Shown here in pieces: positions 9,452 to 18,947 of a DNA stretch of 64,000 nucleotides. Origin of the DNA: an uncultured Bacteroidia bacterium (GTDB lineage Bacteria; Bacteroidota; Bacteroidia; Bacteroidales; Prolixibacteraceae); NCBI GenBank assembly GCA_903897145.1, contig CAIUAN010000007.1:18827-82826 (forward strand). Reading direction: 5' to 3'. The notes below the pieces were generated by a model. The model had not been told where the DNA came from and made no database searches. It saw only the letters and a list, made by a program, of their open reading frames with translations. The translations under genes were made by a program, and so were the position numbers. Within the stretch, counting starts at the first letter, position 1, and each line of letters begins with the position of its first letter.

Positions 9452-11587
9452 TTACGATTCAGCCTGCTTCATCGAGAAGGCAATTCTTTTCCTAGGAACA
9501 TCAACCTCCAAAACTTTCACCTTTACATGTTGGTGAAGTTTGACCACCTCAGCTGGATCGCTGATATATTTATTCGCCAACTCACTAATATGCACCAGTC
9601 CATCTTGCTTAACGCCCACATCGACAAAAGCACCGAATCGTGTAATATTTGTGACAATACCAGGTAAGATCATCCCTACATGCAAATCAGACATTGAAAA
9701 AATCCCATCGGCAAACTCGAACACTTTAATCCCAGTGCGAGGATCAAGTCCAGGCTTCGCAAGCTCGGTTAGAATATCGGTCAAAGTCGGCAAGCCCACT
9801 TCGTCACTGATATACCGATCTAATTCCAACTCTTTACGCAGATCTTCACGTCCAATCAAATCAGCCACTTTACATTTACGATCGGCAGCTATTTTGCTCA
9901 CTAATGCATATCGTTCGGGATGGACTGCTGAATTATCAAGTGGATGTTCTCCTCCCGTAATTCGCAAAAATCCAGCACATTGCTCATAAGCCTTCGCTCC
10001 CATTCGCGGAACCTTTTTCAAGGTGGCCCGATTGGCAAATGGGCCATTCTCTTTTCTAAATTCCACAATGTTCTGAGCCAACAATGGACCTAAACCGGAG
10101 ACAAAGTTGAGCAAATGGCTACTTGCCGTATTCACGTTCACGCCAACAAGGTTTACCGCTGACTCAACGACAGAATCTAGCCCTTTCTGAAGCATTTTCT
10201 GATCAACATCGTGCTGATATTGACCAACACCAATTGACTTGGCTTCGATCTTTACCAGTTCAGCCAATGGGTCCATTAATCGGCGACCAATAGAGACGGA
10301 GCCCCGAACGGTGACATCATATTGAGGAAATTCATCCCGTGCTATTTTTGAAGCCGAATAGATTGATGCCCCATCCTCGCTGACCACAAAAACTTGAATG
10401 GTACGATCGAAGGTGATCTTTTTAATAAAAGCTTCCGTTTCGCGACTTGCCGTTCCGTCACCAATGGCAATTGCATCAATTTTATAGGTACTTACCAAAG
10501 CCGAGACTTTTCGAATCGACTGACTTACCTCACTTTGTGGCTGATGTGGATAGATGGTTTCATTATGCAAAAGATTTCCTTCGGCATCAAGACAAACAAG
10601 CTTGCAGCCGCTCTTATAGCCAGGATCTAGAGCCAAAACTCGCTTTTGTCCGAGCGGTGCAGCGAGTAAGAGCTGACGTAAATTTTCTGCAAAAACACGA
10701 ATAGCTTCGAGGTCTGCCTTTTCTTTCGACGAAGCAAAAAATTCAGTCTCAATGGCCGGTGCGAGCAAACGTTTATAACAATCACGAATAGCCAATTCCA
10801 TTTGCGCAGTACAGGCATTCCTGCTTTTCACAAAATATCGTTCCAATAATCCAACAGCTTTGACCTCATCGGCATCAATAGAAAGTTTTAGAAAGCCCTC
10901 CTTTTCTCCTCTTCGCATCGCCAATAAACGATGTGATGGACAACGCTTCAACCCCTCTGAAGAGCTGAAATAATTACTGAACTTAATCCCCGCCTCCTCT
11001 TTGCCTTTCACAACTTTGGAGATGATGGTGGCCTCCCGGTCAAATAAATTACGAATCATTGTCCGAGCATTGGGATCTTCATTGATCCATTCCGCTATAA
11101 TATCCCGAGCACCCGCGAGCGCAGAATCCACATCGACCACAACATCCGTTAGAAATTGAAATGCTTTATGCTCAAGGTCCGCTTCGAATTGCTTATAGAT
11201 CAATTTCGCCAAAGGCTCCAACCCATTTTCACGAGCGACCGTGGCTCGAGTGCGTCGCTTCGGTTTATAGGGAAGATAGATATCTTCTAATTCATTTAGA
11301 TCGTAGCAGTTTTGAAGTTTCGATTTCAACTCAGGCGAGAGGAGATCTTGTTCTTCAATACTTTTTAATATGGCGGTCTTACGTTTCTCAATCTCTTCGA
11401 AACGCTCTTTTGCATCTTTGATATCGCCAATAGCCACTTCATCTAAACTCCCGGTCATCTCTTTCCGGTAGCGCGAGATAAAAGGGACAGTGCCACCCTC
11501 CTCAAGTAACAAAATCGTATTAGAGATCTGCTTATTGCTTATCCCAAGTTTTTGGGCAATTAACTGTATGGTGGTCGCTGTTGTCAT
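9452..11587 (-). CDS. tex: Tex-family RNA-binding transcription accessory protein
   Basis: A cytosolic nucleic-acid-binding protein of about 710 aa, the usual size. Domains in order: N-terminal helical Tex region with the conserved VPFISRYRKEMTGSLDE (about residue 33), a YqgF/RNase H-like domain beginning near LALDPGYKSGCKLV, a helix-hairpin-helix region (NTASSHLLNFVSGLG), and a C-terminal S1 domain (GMILPGIVTNITRFGAFVDV). Tex binds RNA and affects transcription of hard-to-express genes in other bacteria. A GTG two codons upstream (11593) is possible, but the ATG at 11587 is preferred. A -7 promoter box lies only 5 nt upstream of it. Confidence 0.95.
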   Translation of the reverse strand: MTTATTIQLIAQKLGISNKQISNTILLLEEGGTVPFISRYRKEMTGSLDEVAIGDIKDAKERFEEIEKRKTAILKSIEEQDLLSPELKSKLQNCYDLNELEDIYLPYKPKRRTRATVARENGLEPLAKLIYKQFEADLEHKAFQFLTDVVVDVDSALAGARDIIAEWINEDPNARTMIRNLFDREATIISKVVKGKEEAGIKFSNYFSSSEGLKRCPSHRLLAMRRGEKEGFLKLSIDADEVKAVGLLERYFVKSRNACTAQMELAIRDCYKRLLAPAIETEFFASSKEKADLEAIRVFAENLRQLLLAAPLGQKRVLALDPGYKSGCKLVCLDAEGNLLHNETIYPHQPQSEVSQSIRKVSALVSTYKIDAIAIGDGTASRETEAFIKKITFDRTIQVFVVSEDGASIYSASKIARDEFPQYDVTVRGSVSIGRRLMDPLAELVKIEAKSIGVGQYQHDVDQKMLQKGLDSVVESAVNLVGVNVNTASSHLLNFVSGLGPLLAQNIVEFRKENGPFANRATLKKVPRMGAKAYEQCAGFLRITGGEHPLDNSAVHPERYALVSKIAADRKCKVADLIGREDLRKELELDRYISDEVGLPTLTDILTELAKPGLDPRTGIKVFEFADGIFSMSDLHVGMILPGIVTNITRFGAFVDVGVKQDGLVHISELANKYISDPAEVVKLHQHVKVKVLEVDVPRKRIAFSMKQAES

Positions 11588-11592
11588 GCCCA

Positions 11593-11600
11593 CAAATTTA
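11593..11600 (-). promoter_or_regulatory. -7 box directly before the tex start codon
   Basis: On the minus strand, TAAATTTG matches TAnnTTTG and ends 5 nt before the ATG at 11587. If used, transcription would begin at or within a few bases of the start codon, giving a leaderless mRNA. No clear TTG is seen 19 nt upstream. Confidence 0.4.
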
Positions 11601-11642
11601 ACAAGATCAAGGATAGCTGTTAAAATTTTGGATAAAAAAGTG

Positions 11643-11650
11643 TATGTTTG
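11643..11650 (+). promoter_or_regulatory. -7 box for the AI-2E permease gene
   Basis: TATGTTTG matches TAnnTTTG and lies 22 nt before the ATG at 11673. No exact -33 TTG at 19 nt spacing. It sits back to back with the tex -7 box. Confidence 0.45.
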
Positions 11651-11672
11651 ATAGAATTAAACTTCTCCCCCT

Positions 11673-12788
11673 ATGAACCAACGCGTTAAAAACATCATTG
11701 TTGCGCTTGCCATCGTGTTATTTGGACTTTTGGTCTACTATTTTAGCTACATCCTCACTTATATCCTAATCGCCGCTGTATTGTCCTTAATTGGACGACC
11801 GATCGTTCGTTGGTTTCAAAAAATTAAGATTCGCAGGTATCAGGTAGGTGATTCGGGAGCCGCAATCTTAACCCTTGCAACCTTGTGGCTAGGATTAATT
11901 GGATTTTTTGTACTCTTAATCCCCATGATGTTATCTGAAGTTGATCAGTTATCTAGCATCAATATACAAGAGGTTGTCAATTACCTCCATACTGCTTTTG
12001 GCGAATTCAAAGTGAATTTTCCGAAAATTGCAGGAAATATCCCTTCCAATGATTTCTTGGAAAATTATCTCGAGACGCAAGCGAAAGGGTTTTTAAACAT
12101 CGATGAAGCGAGTAAAGTCTTTGGCTCGTTTGCCAGTGTGTTAGGGAATCTATTTTTAATGATCTTTTCAGTCTCCTTCATATTATATTTCTTCTTAAAA
12201 GAGGAGAAATTGTTTCGCAATTGGGTACTTGTATTTGCTCCTGTCAATACAGAGTCGCAGATTTCGAAAGTGATGGATAAGATAGGAGAACTTTTAAAAC
12301 GGTATCTCATAGGAATTCTGTTTCAAATCATAGGCGTCATGGTCCTATCCATAATTGGATTCACCCTTGCAGGCGTGGGATTTGGGCATGCTGTTGTGAT
12401 TGGAGTATTTGCTGGAATACTGAATGTGATCCCTTATATTGGTCCTTGGATTGCAGCCACATTTGGAATAGTTGTTGTCGTGGCAAATAATCTAAACTCC
12501 AGCTTTACGGCAGTTACCTTCCCATTGATGTGCTGGGTTGTGGTAGTGGTGATGGTGGTGCAGTTTATTGACAGCATGGTATTTCAAACTATTATCTATG
12601 CACATAGTGTCAAAGCCCATGCCTTAGAGATCTTCTTTGTGATCTTAATGGCAGGAGGAATTGCAGGGATACCGGGGATGATTCTAGCTATTCCCGTCTA
12701 TACGGTTCTTCGTGTCATTGCAGGTGAATTTCTATCTGAATTTAAAATCGTTCAGCAGCTTACGCCTAAAGAGAATTCTAAGAAATAA
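11673..12788 (+). CDS. AI-2E family transporter
   Basis: A 371-aa inner-membrane protein with about eight transmembrane helices. Pairs of helices lie at the N-terminus (about 8-40 and 60-90), a soluble stretch follows (about 90-155), and a C-terminal helical bundle runs from about 155 to 355. Conserved family segments include GVFAGILNVIPYIGPWIA and the final glycine/proline-rich stretch GGIAGIPGMILAIPVY. Members are variously proposed to export autoinducer-2 or act as Na+/H+ antiporters; the substrate cannot be read from the sequence. It is monocistronic and convergent with the oxidase operon. A small palindrome (12802-12816) lies after the stop. Confidence 0.88.
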   Translation: MNQRVKNIIVALAIVLFGLLVYYFSYILTYILIAAVLSLIGRPIVRWFQKIKIRRYQVGDSGAAILTLATLWLGLIGFFVLLIPMMLSEVDQLSSINIQEVVNYLHTAFGEFKVNFPKIAGNIPSNDFLENYLETQAKGFLNIDEASKVFGSFASVLGNLFLMIFSVSFILYFFLKEEKLFRNWVLVFAPVNTESQISKVMDKIGELLKRYLIGILFQIIGVMVLSIIGFTLAGVGFGHAVVIGVFAGILNVIPYIGPWIAATFGIVVVVANNLNSSFTAVTFPLMCWVVVVVMVVQFIDSMVFQTIIYAHSVKAHALEIFFVILMAGGIAGIPGMILAIPVYTVLRVIAGEFLSEFKIVQQLTPKENSKK

Positions 12789-12822
12789 GAATAGTGAATA
12801 ACCCAATTCAATTGGGAACAAG

Positions 12823-13698
12823 TTACGAGATCAACGCGTTAAAAACCAACAGCAAGAACACCATTAAGGCATACGAGTTAATCAGGATAAATGCTTTATG
12901 AATTGTTTTAGCATTCTTCTCACCGAAAAGGAATCGATGAAAGAGAAGGATAAAACCGAAGTTCATCCCCACCAAAAGCAACAATAACAGCGGTTTAAAG
13001 TTAAAATCGAAGAATGGGAAGAGCATTAAAAACACGGAGGTTATGACGCCCCAGTAAAAGACCACTTGTTTGATTTGCCGCTCGTTTAGCGTTTTTGAGA
13101 TTGAAGAGAACCCAGCCATCTCATACTCCTTGCCATACTTAATCATCAATAGCCAGAAGTGAGGTATTTGCCATAGAAATACAAAGATGGCAACAAACAT
13201 CGCATGCGGATGAAAAATATAAAATCCAGCAGAGGTCCAGCCGATTAATGGAGGAACACCGCCAACCACGGCTCCAGGAATTATGGCGAGCCAGCTTCGG
13301 GTTTTAAGTGGTGTATAGATCAGGTTATAGAATACAATATTTGACAACCCCAAAGCCATCGGAAGCCAGCCGTTCAGGCCGAGCAATCCGGTACCTAAAA
13401 CCAATAAGATAAGCGATATAATCAAGGCTGAAGTGCTAGATATTTCACCGGAAGGGATCGGGCGATTGTTGGTTCGAGGCATTAGGCCATCGCGTTTACT
13501 CTCTTGAACTTGGTTAAGGACGGTTGTTCCAGCGGCTAAAAAGAAGACCCCCCCAAAAAGATATGCTACCGCCCAACTTGGAGCGCTACCGGTCAGAAAA
13601 TAACCTGTGGTAGCAGAGATGGTAACCATCAGCGAAAGTCGCAGTCTGGTCAGCCGGATTAATACATCAAGAGTTGGGATACCGTTACTTTTGCTCAC
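12823..13698 (-). CDS. ctaB: Heme O synthase (protoheme IX farnesyltransferase)
   Basis: An inner-membrane UbiA-family prenyltransferase of 291 aa that converts heme B to heme O, the precursor of heme A for the oxidase encoded upstream. The Asp/Asn-rich motif is NQVQESKRDGLMPRTNNRPIPSG (about residues 61-83), and the second loop has YTPLKTRS. Seven to nine transmembrane helices are evident. Its start overlaps the end of coxB by 14 nt, indicating translational coupling as the last gene of the respiratory operon. Confidence 0.95.
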   Translation of the reverse strand: MSKSNGIPTLDVLIRLTRLRLSLMVTISATTGYFLTGSAPSWAVAYLFGGVFFLAAGTTVLNQVQESKRDGLMPRTNNRPIPSGEISSTSALIISLILLVLGTGLLGLNGWLPMALGLSNIVFYNLIYTPLKTRSWLAIIPGAVVGGVPPLIGWTSAGFYIFHPHAMFVAIFVFLWQIPHFWLLMIKYGKEYEMAGFSSISKTLNERQIKQVVFYWGVITSVFLMLFPFFDFNFKPLLLLLLVGMNFGFILLFHRFLFGEKNAKTIHKAFILINSYALMVFLLLVFNALIS

Positions 13699-14614
13699 TC
13701 GATTTTTTGAAATAATCTACGATTTTATCAATATCTTCAGCTTTAAGAACATCTTTATACGATTGCATCAACCCTTTGTTATAGCCTTTAACCACTTCGG
13801 CATTTGGATCAAGGATTGAACGTTTGATGTAATCCGCATCTGCCACTACCTCTTTTTCACCTTGGTCAGTTAAAACATTACGCTTAGCACCAAACAACCC
13901 TTTAAATGAAGGACCAATAACCTTGGTTCCATCAAGTGAGTGACAGGTTATACAGGCATTGGCCTTTAAAACAGCCATACCAGGATGATCATTGCTTACA
14001 ACTTTAAGATCTGCTAACCAAGTCTTAAACTCAAGACTATCCACAACGACAACTTTTGCCAACATAGAAGAGTGAGCCAATCCACAATACTCGGTACAAT
14101 AAATATCGTAGCTTCCTTTCGCTATAGGCTGAAACCACATATAATTTTTATATCCAGGGATCACATCTTCCTTGACCCGAAAAGCCGGGACAAAAAATCC
14201 ATGATTCACATCTTCAGAGAAAAGATTGAGTTTTACATTCTTATCCAATGGCAAGACTAAATCAGGAGAGATCTTTCCGTTTCCGTAATCAAAACTCCAC
14301 GACCACATTCGTCCAATCACTTTCACCTCCATCGAATTTTTAGGCACCTTACGCATCGGAGCAAAGGCCACCCAACCATAGTAAAACATAAACAATACCA
14401 AGATCAAGGGGACTACGGTCCATATAATCTCTAATGGGACATTGCCACTGAATTGCTGCGGATTTTTGTTTCTTTTTCTTGAAAAACGGATCAAGATATA
14501 GATCATTGCAACAACTATACCTATTGTAAAAATGAAGGATATCGCGAAGATAAATATAAATGCACGATCGACACCTGCTGCTAAATTGGATGCTCCAGAG
14601 AACATTGTTGTCAT
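13685..14614 (-). CDS. coxB: Cytochrome c oxidase subunit II with C-terminal heme c domain (caa3 type)
   Basis: A 309-aa subunit II. Two N-terminal helices (about 18-43 and 62-85) anchor a periplasmic cupredoxin domain. CuA ligands are visible: H138, C173, E175, C177, H181 and M184. A cytochrome c domain follows with the heme-binding C221-X-X-C224-H225 (CITCHS) and a later Met in the C-terminal segment. The fused heme c makes this a caa3 oxidase that can take electrons from a membrane-bound donor. It is 6 nt downstream of subunit IV. Confidence 0.96.
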   Translation of the reverse strand: MTTMFSGASNLAAGVDRAFIFIFAISFIFTIGIVVAMIYILIRFSRKRNKNPQQFSGNVPLEIIWTVVPLILVLFMFYYGWVAFAPMRKVPKNSMEVKVIGRMWSWSFDYGNGKISPDLVLPLDKNVKLNLFSEDVNHGFFVPAFRVKEDVIPGYKNYMWFQPIAKGSYDIYCTEYCGLAHSSMLAKVVVVDSLEFKTWLADLKVVSNDHPGMAVLKANACITCHSLDGTKVIGPSFKGLFGAKRNVLTDQGEKEVVADADYIKRSILDPNAEVVKGYNKGLMQSYKDVLKAEDIDKIVDYFKKSSEQK

Positions 14615-14620
14615 AGTTTT

Positions 14621-14914
14621 TTAAATTATTCTGAAGTAATAATCAATGAATGTGATGATGACAATGATAGCGAATAATAAAAATACGCCACCGACCATCA
14701 AACGCAAAATAAGTTTTTCACCTTTCAGGTGCATAAAATAAGTTAGTACGATTGTAGTTTTTACACTAGCTAAAAATAGGGCCATAGCCACTGTGTATGG
14801 TCCAAGGTCCAATTTAATTATCAAAATCGTAGATATTGTTAGCAAAAGCAAAACAAACAAAATTTTAAAGTTTTGCGCGTAACTCGTAACGTGATTATCG
14901 TGATGATCTTCCAT
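14621..14914 (-). CDS. Cytochrome c oxidase subunit IV-like small membrane protein
   Basis: A 97-aa protein with three predicted transmembrane helices (about 15-35, 40-62 and 72-95) and the segment TTIVLTYFMHLKGEKL, typical of the COX4_pro/CtaF family. It probably stabilises the oxidase rather than binding cofactors. It sits between subunits III and II, the usual order in caa3 operons. Confidence 0.85.
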   Translation of the reverse strand: MEDHHDNHVTSYAQNFKILFVLLLLTISTILIIKLDLGPYTVAMALFLASVKTTIVLTYFMHLKGEKLILRLMVGGVFLLFAIIVIITFIDYYFRII

Positions 14915-14975
14915 TTTATTAATGCTTTAATTCTATAAGTATAGCGTTATGTCTTCAGGAATTCTATGCTGAATG

Positions 14976-15605
14976 CTAGGTTATTAAGTACAATAAAGGA
15001 AAAAGGAAGATCCAAATCAAATCGACCAAATGCCAGTATAGTGCACCATTCTCATGCAATAAGAAATGTTCCTTATTAATCTTTCCTGATTTTACGCGAA
15101 GCATAACGATGGTAAGTAGTATCCCTCCAACGACGACGTGAAAAAGATGCAGTCCGGTCATCAAGAAATAGAGTCCAAAGAACATAATCTCACCTTTAGG
15201 CAAATTACGCATGACATCAGATCCAGGATAAAGGTGTAGCGAAAATTTATGACCATACTCAAAGTATTTATTGATCATAAAAACTCCTGCCAGGAGCAGG
15301 GTACAGAAAATAAGACCTACAGCTAAGTTCTTTTGGCTCTTTTGAATGGCGGTTAACGACATCGCTACTGTCATACTACTTACTAGTAAAACAACGGTGT
15401 TGGTTGCACCAATGAATGCATTGAGCTCGAGAGCAGCATGGTGAAAATCTTCACCATATCTTGCACGCATAACAGCATAAACTATAAATAGTCCGCCAAA
15501 TAAAAATAACTCCGTAAATAGGAATAACCACATCCCCATCTTACCGGTTTCGACATCTATATATTCACTATGTTCCGAATGTTCAGTATGTTCAGGTGTT
15601 GACAT
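14976..15605 (-). CDS. coxC: Cytochrome c oxidase subunit III
   Basis: Membrane subunit with about five helices, beginning with GMWLFLFTELFLFGGLFIVY and ending with ENGALYWHLVDLIWIFLFPL, the conserved subunit III signature. The short N-terminus is rich in His and Glu (HTEHSEHSEY). The start at 15605 is chosen because the longer frame from 15656 would overlap coxA by 44 nt and adds an untypical basic extension. With this start the gap to coxA is 7 nt. Confidence 0.93.
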   Translation of the reverse strand: MSTPEHTEHSEHSEYIDVETGKMGMWLFLFTELFLFGGLFIVYAVMRARYGEDFHHAALELNAFIGATNTVVLLVSSMTVAMSLTAIQKSQKNLAVGLIFCTLLLAGVFMINKYFEYGHKFSLHLYPGSDVMRNLPKGEIMFFGLYFLMTGLHLFHVVVGGILLTIVMLRVKSGKINKEHFLLHENGALYWHLVDLIWIFLFPLLYLIT

Positions 15606-15612
15606 AAATCTA

Positions 15613-17232
15613 TTATTTTTCTTTAGTATAAGGGTTATCGAAGACATAAGGCTCACGAGTAATCACCGGAATTTCATCAAAGTTTTCATGAGGTGGAGGC
15701 GATGGTATCTGCCACTCTAGCGTAACACCATGCCATGGATTGGCAGGGGCTTTTGCACCTCTACGAACATGATAAACAAGATTAACTATCATCGCAATTA
15801 AGCCAATAAACATGATAACAGCTCCAACGGAGGAGATTGTTTGACCCAATTGAAATTTAGGATCATAATCGTAATAACGGCGCGGCATACCTTGTATTCC
15901 CATGATAAACATCGGGAAATAAAGAACGTTAAAGCCGGTAAATAGGAATCCCCAAGCAATTTTGGCCCATTTAATATGATACATACGACCATAAATCTTA
16001 GGATACCAGTAATGCATGGCGGCAAAGAATCCGAATCCCATACCTCCAAAAATAATATAGTGGAAGTGAGCGACGACAAAGTCGGTGTTGTGTACCTGTA
16101 TATCAGTGGCTACTGCACCAAGGGTAAGACCAGTGAATCCACCAATTGTAAATAAGAAGATGAACGAGATCGCGTATAAAAGTGGAGGTTGAAGATCCAC
16201 AGATCCACCATACATGGTCGAGAGCCAGTTAAAGACTTTTATCGCGCTAGGAATAGCCACTAAGAAGGTTATAAACGAGAAGAACCAGCGTGATTCGTAG
16301 CTCATTCCTGAGGTAAACATATGATGACCCCAAACAAAGTAACCCACTAAAGCAATTGCTAAACTTGAGAATACAATGGGAAGATATCCAAATACTGGTT
16401 TCTGACTAAAGGTAGGGAAGATTTCCGTTACCACACCCATCGCAGGCAAGATCATGACATAAACGGCGGGATGCGAATAGATCCAGAATAAATGTTGATA
16501 TAATACAGGGTCTCCACCAAGTTTTGGATCAAAGAAACCCACGTGCAAGGTACGTTCAGCGACAACCATTAATAGAGTAATTCCAACAACTGGAGTAGCC
16601 AGAAGTTGAATCCATGCGGTGGCATATAGCGACCAAGGGAATAGTGGCATTCTAAACCAAGTCATCCCTGGAGCACGCATACGATGAATCGTTACAATGA
16701 AGTTTAATCCAGTTAGAATAGAGGCAAATCCAAGGGTAAAGGCGGCCAAAAGTGCCAGAATTATATTCGAGTTGACCTCGGCGCTATAGGGAACATAGAA
16801 GGTCCAACCCGCATCAGGAGAGTGACCGTTTGCAAATTGGCTATACAACCCTAGGCAAGCTCCTGTAATGTAAACATAAAACGAAAATAAGTTCAGTTTC
16901 GGGAAGGCTACATCCTTTGCTCCAATCATGATCGGAAGACAGATATTCCCAAAAACTGCTGCAAGTCCTGGAATTACCACGATAAAGATCATAATAATTC
17001 CGTGCAATGTGAACAATGCATTGTAAGTCTGAGCCGTCATAATAGTTGGACCTATCGATGATTTCTCAATCTTCATCAGCAACCCTAAGACGGCCGCAGT
17101 CAAGAAAAATGTGCTTATAGCGTAAAGATACAGCAGTCCGATACGCTTATGATCGGTTGCCGTCAACCACGACCATAGTCCGGTCTTATGATTGAGGTAA
17201 TTTAACGGTTCGGCAGATACTTGATTATTCAT
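15613..17232 (-). CDS. coxA: Cytochrome c oxidase subunit I, A2-type
   Basis: A 539-aa heme-copper oxidase core with 12 or more helices. Low-spin heme ligands lie in LFTLHGIIMIF and VAHFHYIIFGG, and CuB ligands in WIYSHPAVYVMILPAMG and WGHHMFTSGM. The helix VI motif is YSHPAVY, not HPEVY. The D-channel Glu of A1-type oxidases is thus replaced by the Tyr-Ser pair typical of A2 oxidases such as the caa3 enzymes of Thermus and Rhodothermus. It reduces O2 to water and pumps protons. Its ATG overlaps the SCO stop by one base. Confidence 0.98.
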   Translation of the reverse strand: MNNQVSAEPLNYLNHKTGLWSWLTATDHKRIGLLYLYAISTFFLTAAVLGLLMKIEKSSIGPTIMTAQTYNALFTLHGIIMIFIVVIPGLAAVFGNICLPIMIGAKDVAFPKLNLFSFYVYITGACLGLYSQFANGHSPDAGWTFYVPYSAEVNSNIILALLAAFTLGFASILTGLNFIVTIHRMRAPGMTWFRMPLFPWSLYATAWIQLLATPVVGITLLMVVAERTLHVGFFDPKLGGDPVLYQHLFWIYSHPAVYVMILPAMGVVTEIFPTFSQKPVFGYLPIVFSSLAIALVGYFVWGHHMFTSGMSYESRWFFSFITFLVAIPSAIKVFNWLSTMYGGSVDLQPPLLYAISFIFLFTIGGFTGLTLGAVATDIQVHNTDFVVAHFHYIIFGGMGFGFFAAMHYWYPKIYGRMYHIKWAKIAWGFLFTGFNVLYFPMFIMGIQGMPRRYYDYDPKFQLGQTISSVGAVIMFIGLIAMIVNLVYHVRRGAKAPANPWHGVTLEWQIPSPPPHENFDEIPVITREPYVFDNPYTKEK

Positions 17233-18011
17233 TATTTTACTTCTTTAGATGATTTTCTTCTGGATGAGATGAATAAATAGACGACAAAAAAGAACCCCAC
17301 TATTAGGGAAAAAGTGCCCATTAATCGGGTAACTTGTAAAGTATAACTTCGGCCACGTGGATCATAAGCAAAGCAGTAGTCAAGGATTTTAGAACTTGTT
17401 GGACTTGCCAATCCTTTCCGAGCTTCGACTACGGCCATCTTCACATCAAATGGAAGGTAATTCGTACCATACAGATAACGAGTAATCTTGCCCGTTGGAC
17501 TTAGCATGATAATGGTTGCGGGATGCGCGAAGTCAACTCCAGTTGGCTTATAACGAAATCCAGCAGCCTCTGTAATTGACTGTATATTTGGCAACTCACC
17601 AGTAAGATAATGCCAACTTGAACGATCAGCTTCTTTGATTTTCTGAACAAAGTTCTGCTTTTTCTCGCGAGATTTCTCCGGCGTGTCTTTGGTATTAAAA
17701 CTTATCGTAATGATATCATAATCCTTTCCTAAAGAGAGATCCATCAAGCGGACCACTTCAGAAACACCATCTAACAGAGTGCTGCAAATACTAGGGCAAT
17801 CAAAATAAACAAAGGAGAGAATCGTCGGTTTATTGATCAAGCTACCCAAGGTAACCGTATCATTCTTTTCATTAATAAATTTAAGATTTAGCGGAATCGT
17901 CTCGCCCAGTCGCTCAACAATTCCGATCTCAACGTCGCGTTGAACCGACGTTTGAGCATAGGTCGAATGACCTAAGACACCAAGCAAAATGATTAACACT
18001 AAATTTTTCAT
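17232..18011 (-). CDS. SCO1/SenC copper chaperone with C-terminal anchor
   Basis: A 259-aa thioredoxin-fold protein that delivers copper to CuA of subunit II. It has a signal peptide (about residues 1-19), copper ligands C72 and C76 in DCPSIC and H163 in DFAHPAT, and an unusual C-terminal transmembrane helix (about 228-250) followed by a basic tail. It is therefore anchored at the C-terminus after signal cleavage. It lies between the cytochrome c gene and coxA, overlapping coxA by one base. Confidence 0.93.
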   Translation of the reverse strand: MKNLVLIILLGVLGHSTYAQTSVQRDVEIGIVERLGETIPLNLKFINEKNDTVTLGSLINKPTILSFVYFDCPSICSTLLDGVSEVVRLMDLSLGKDYDIITISFNTKDTPEKSREKKQNFVQKIKEADRSSWHYLTGELPNIQSITEAAGFRYKPTGVDFAHPATIIMLSPTGKITRYLYGTNYLPFDVKMAVVEARKGLASPTSSKILDYCFAYDPRGRSYTLQVTRLMGTFSLIVGFFFVVYLFISSRRKSSKEVK

Positions 18012-18034
18012 CTCTCTATAAATAAGTATTGTAT

Positions 18035-18934
18035 TTAAAGCTGTTCCTTACTGCCAGCGCGATAGATCGCTTTGATTTGAGAAATAACATACGCAATAAA
18101 TCCCCAAGCCGTTAAAACAGCCAACAAATAGGCAAAAATAAGCCAGATTGGGGCTTTTGCTAATACCCCCCACATGGCACGCGGAGCAGTCAATGCAGGA
18201 CGATTTGTAGGTACACCAACAGCTAATGTTGCTTCAGCAGATGCTTCGCCATATGCAACTTCATCCGTTAATTTCACAATAAGTTGCACATTACCAATTG
18301 AATCTCCTGGAAGATCTTTCGGAAAGTTAAAAGCTACTTTTCCTGCGGCATCAGACTTGCGCGCCTCGTCAACAGGAAGATTTCCAAAATAGCGTTTTGC
18401 AAAAAGTTTTACTTCAGCTCCAGCCACTGGCTGAGAAACCTGACCCTTCAAAGAGGTTAATGAAGCTTCAACTTGTCCGCTTGCTTTGTTCCAATCTAAC
18501 TTGATAGATACATTTTGAGCTGCTGCTCCTGCGATTGTGGGCAATGCAACTTCCTGCACATATTTAGGATTATAGCCTCTCATAAATGAGATCACACGCC
18601 ACAGATCAGTTGAAGAGAGTGTATTCTTAAAGGATGGCATTGGGCCTCTACCTTGAATCAACTTATAGTGCATCGCACCATCTGTGTTTGCTTGCATTTT
18701 TACAGAGGCAGCATCCGGAGGTATTGGAACCAATTGAATAGCATTATTCTTTCCTGGATCACCGTGGCACGATTTACAATTAGCCACATAAATGGCTTCA
18801 CCAGCCTTACGGGTAGAATCAGTAAACGCAAATGGACTCTTCAGTGCAGCATCTGCTGGCGCTACAACCCATTCTTGAGCCGAAAGTTGCAACGAAAAAC
18901 GGACAATTATAAGTAGGATAAAATATCTTTTCAT
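18035..18934 (-). CDS. Membrane-anchored monoheme cytochrome c (ActE-like)
   Basis: A 299-aa periplasmic protein with a signal peptide (about 1-19), heme attachment at C53-X-X-C56-H57 (CKSCHG), and a likely axial Met in GRGPMPSF. An Ig-like beta domain follows (about 145-245), then a C-terminal helix (about 258-285). It probably carries electrons from the adjacent FeS/NrfD module to the CuA or heme c of the oxidase. The added beta domain is not typical of short ActE cytochromes. It starts 13 nt after the NrfD-like gene. Confidence 0.82.
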   Translation of the reverse strand: MKRYFILLIIVRFSLQLSAQEWVVAPADAALKSPFAFTDSTRKAGEAIYVANCKSCHGDPGKNNAIQLVPIPPDAASVKMQANTDGAMHYKLIQGRGPMPSFKNTLSSTDLWRVISFMRGYNPKYVQEVALPTIAGAAAQNVSIKLDWNKASGQVEASLTSLKGQVSQPVAGAEVKLFAKRYFGNLPVDEARKSDAAGKVAFNFPKDLPGDSIGNVQLIVKLTDEVAYGEASAEATLAVGVPTNRPALTAPRAMWGVLAKAPIWLIFAYLLAVLTAWGFIAYVISQIKAIYRAGSKEQL

Positions 18935-18947
18935 AGGTATTTCGCGC

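Noticed and set aside
12802..12816. Small palindrome as terminator between the AI-2E gene and ctaB
   Set aside because: The CCCAATT/AATTGGG stem has a loop too small to form fully and no T run, so I did not call it.
15606..15656. Upstream extension of coxC
   Set aside because: It lies inside the 3' end of coxA and encodes an untypical basic segment; the start at 15605 leaves normal spacing.
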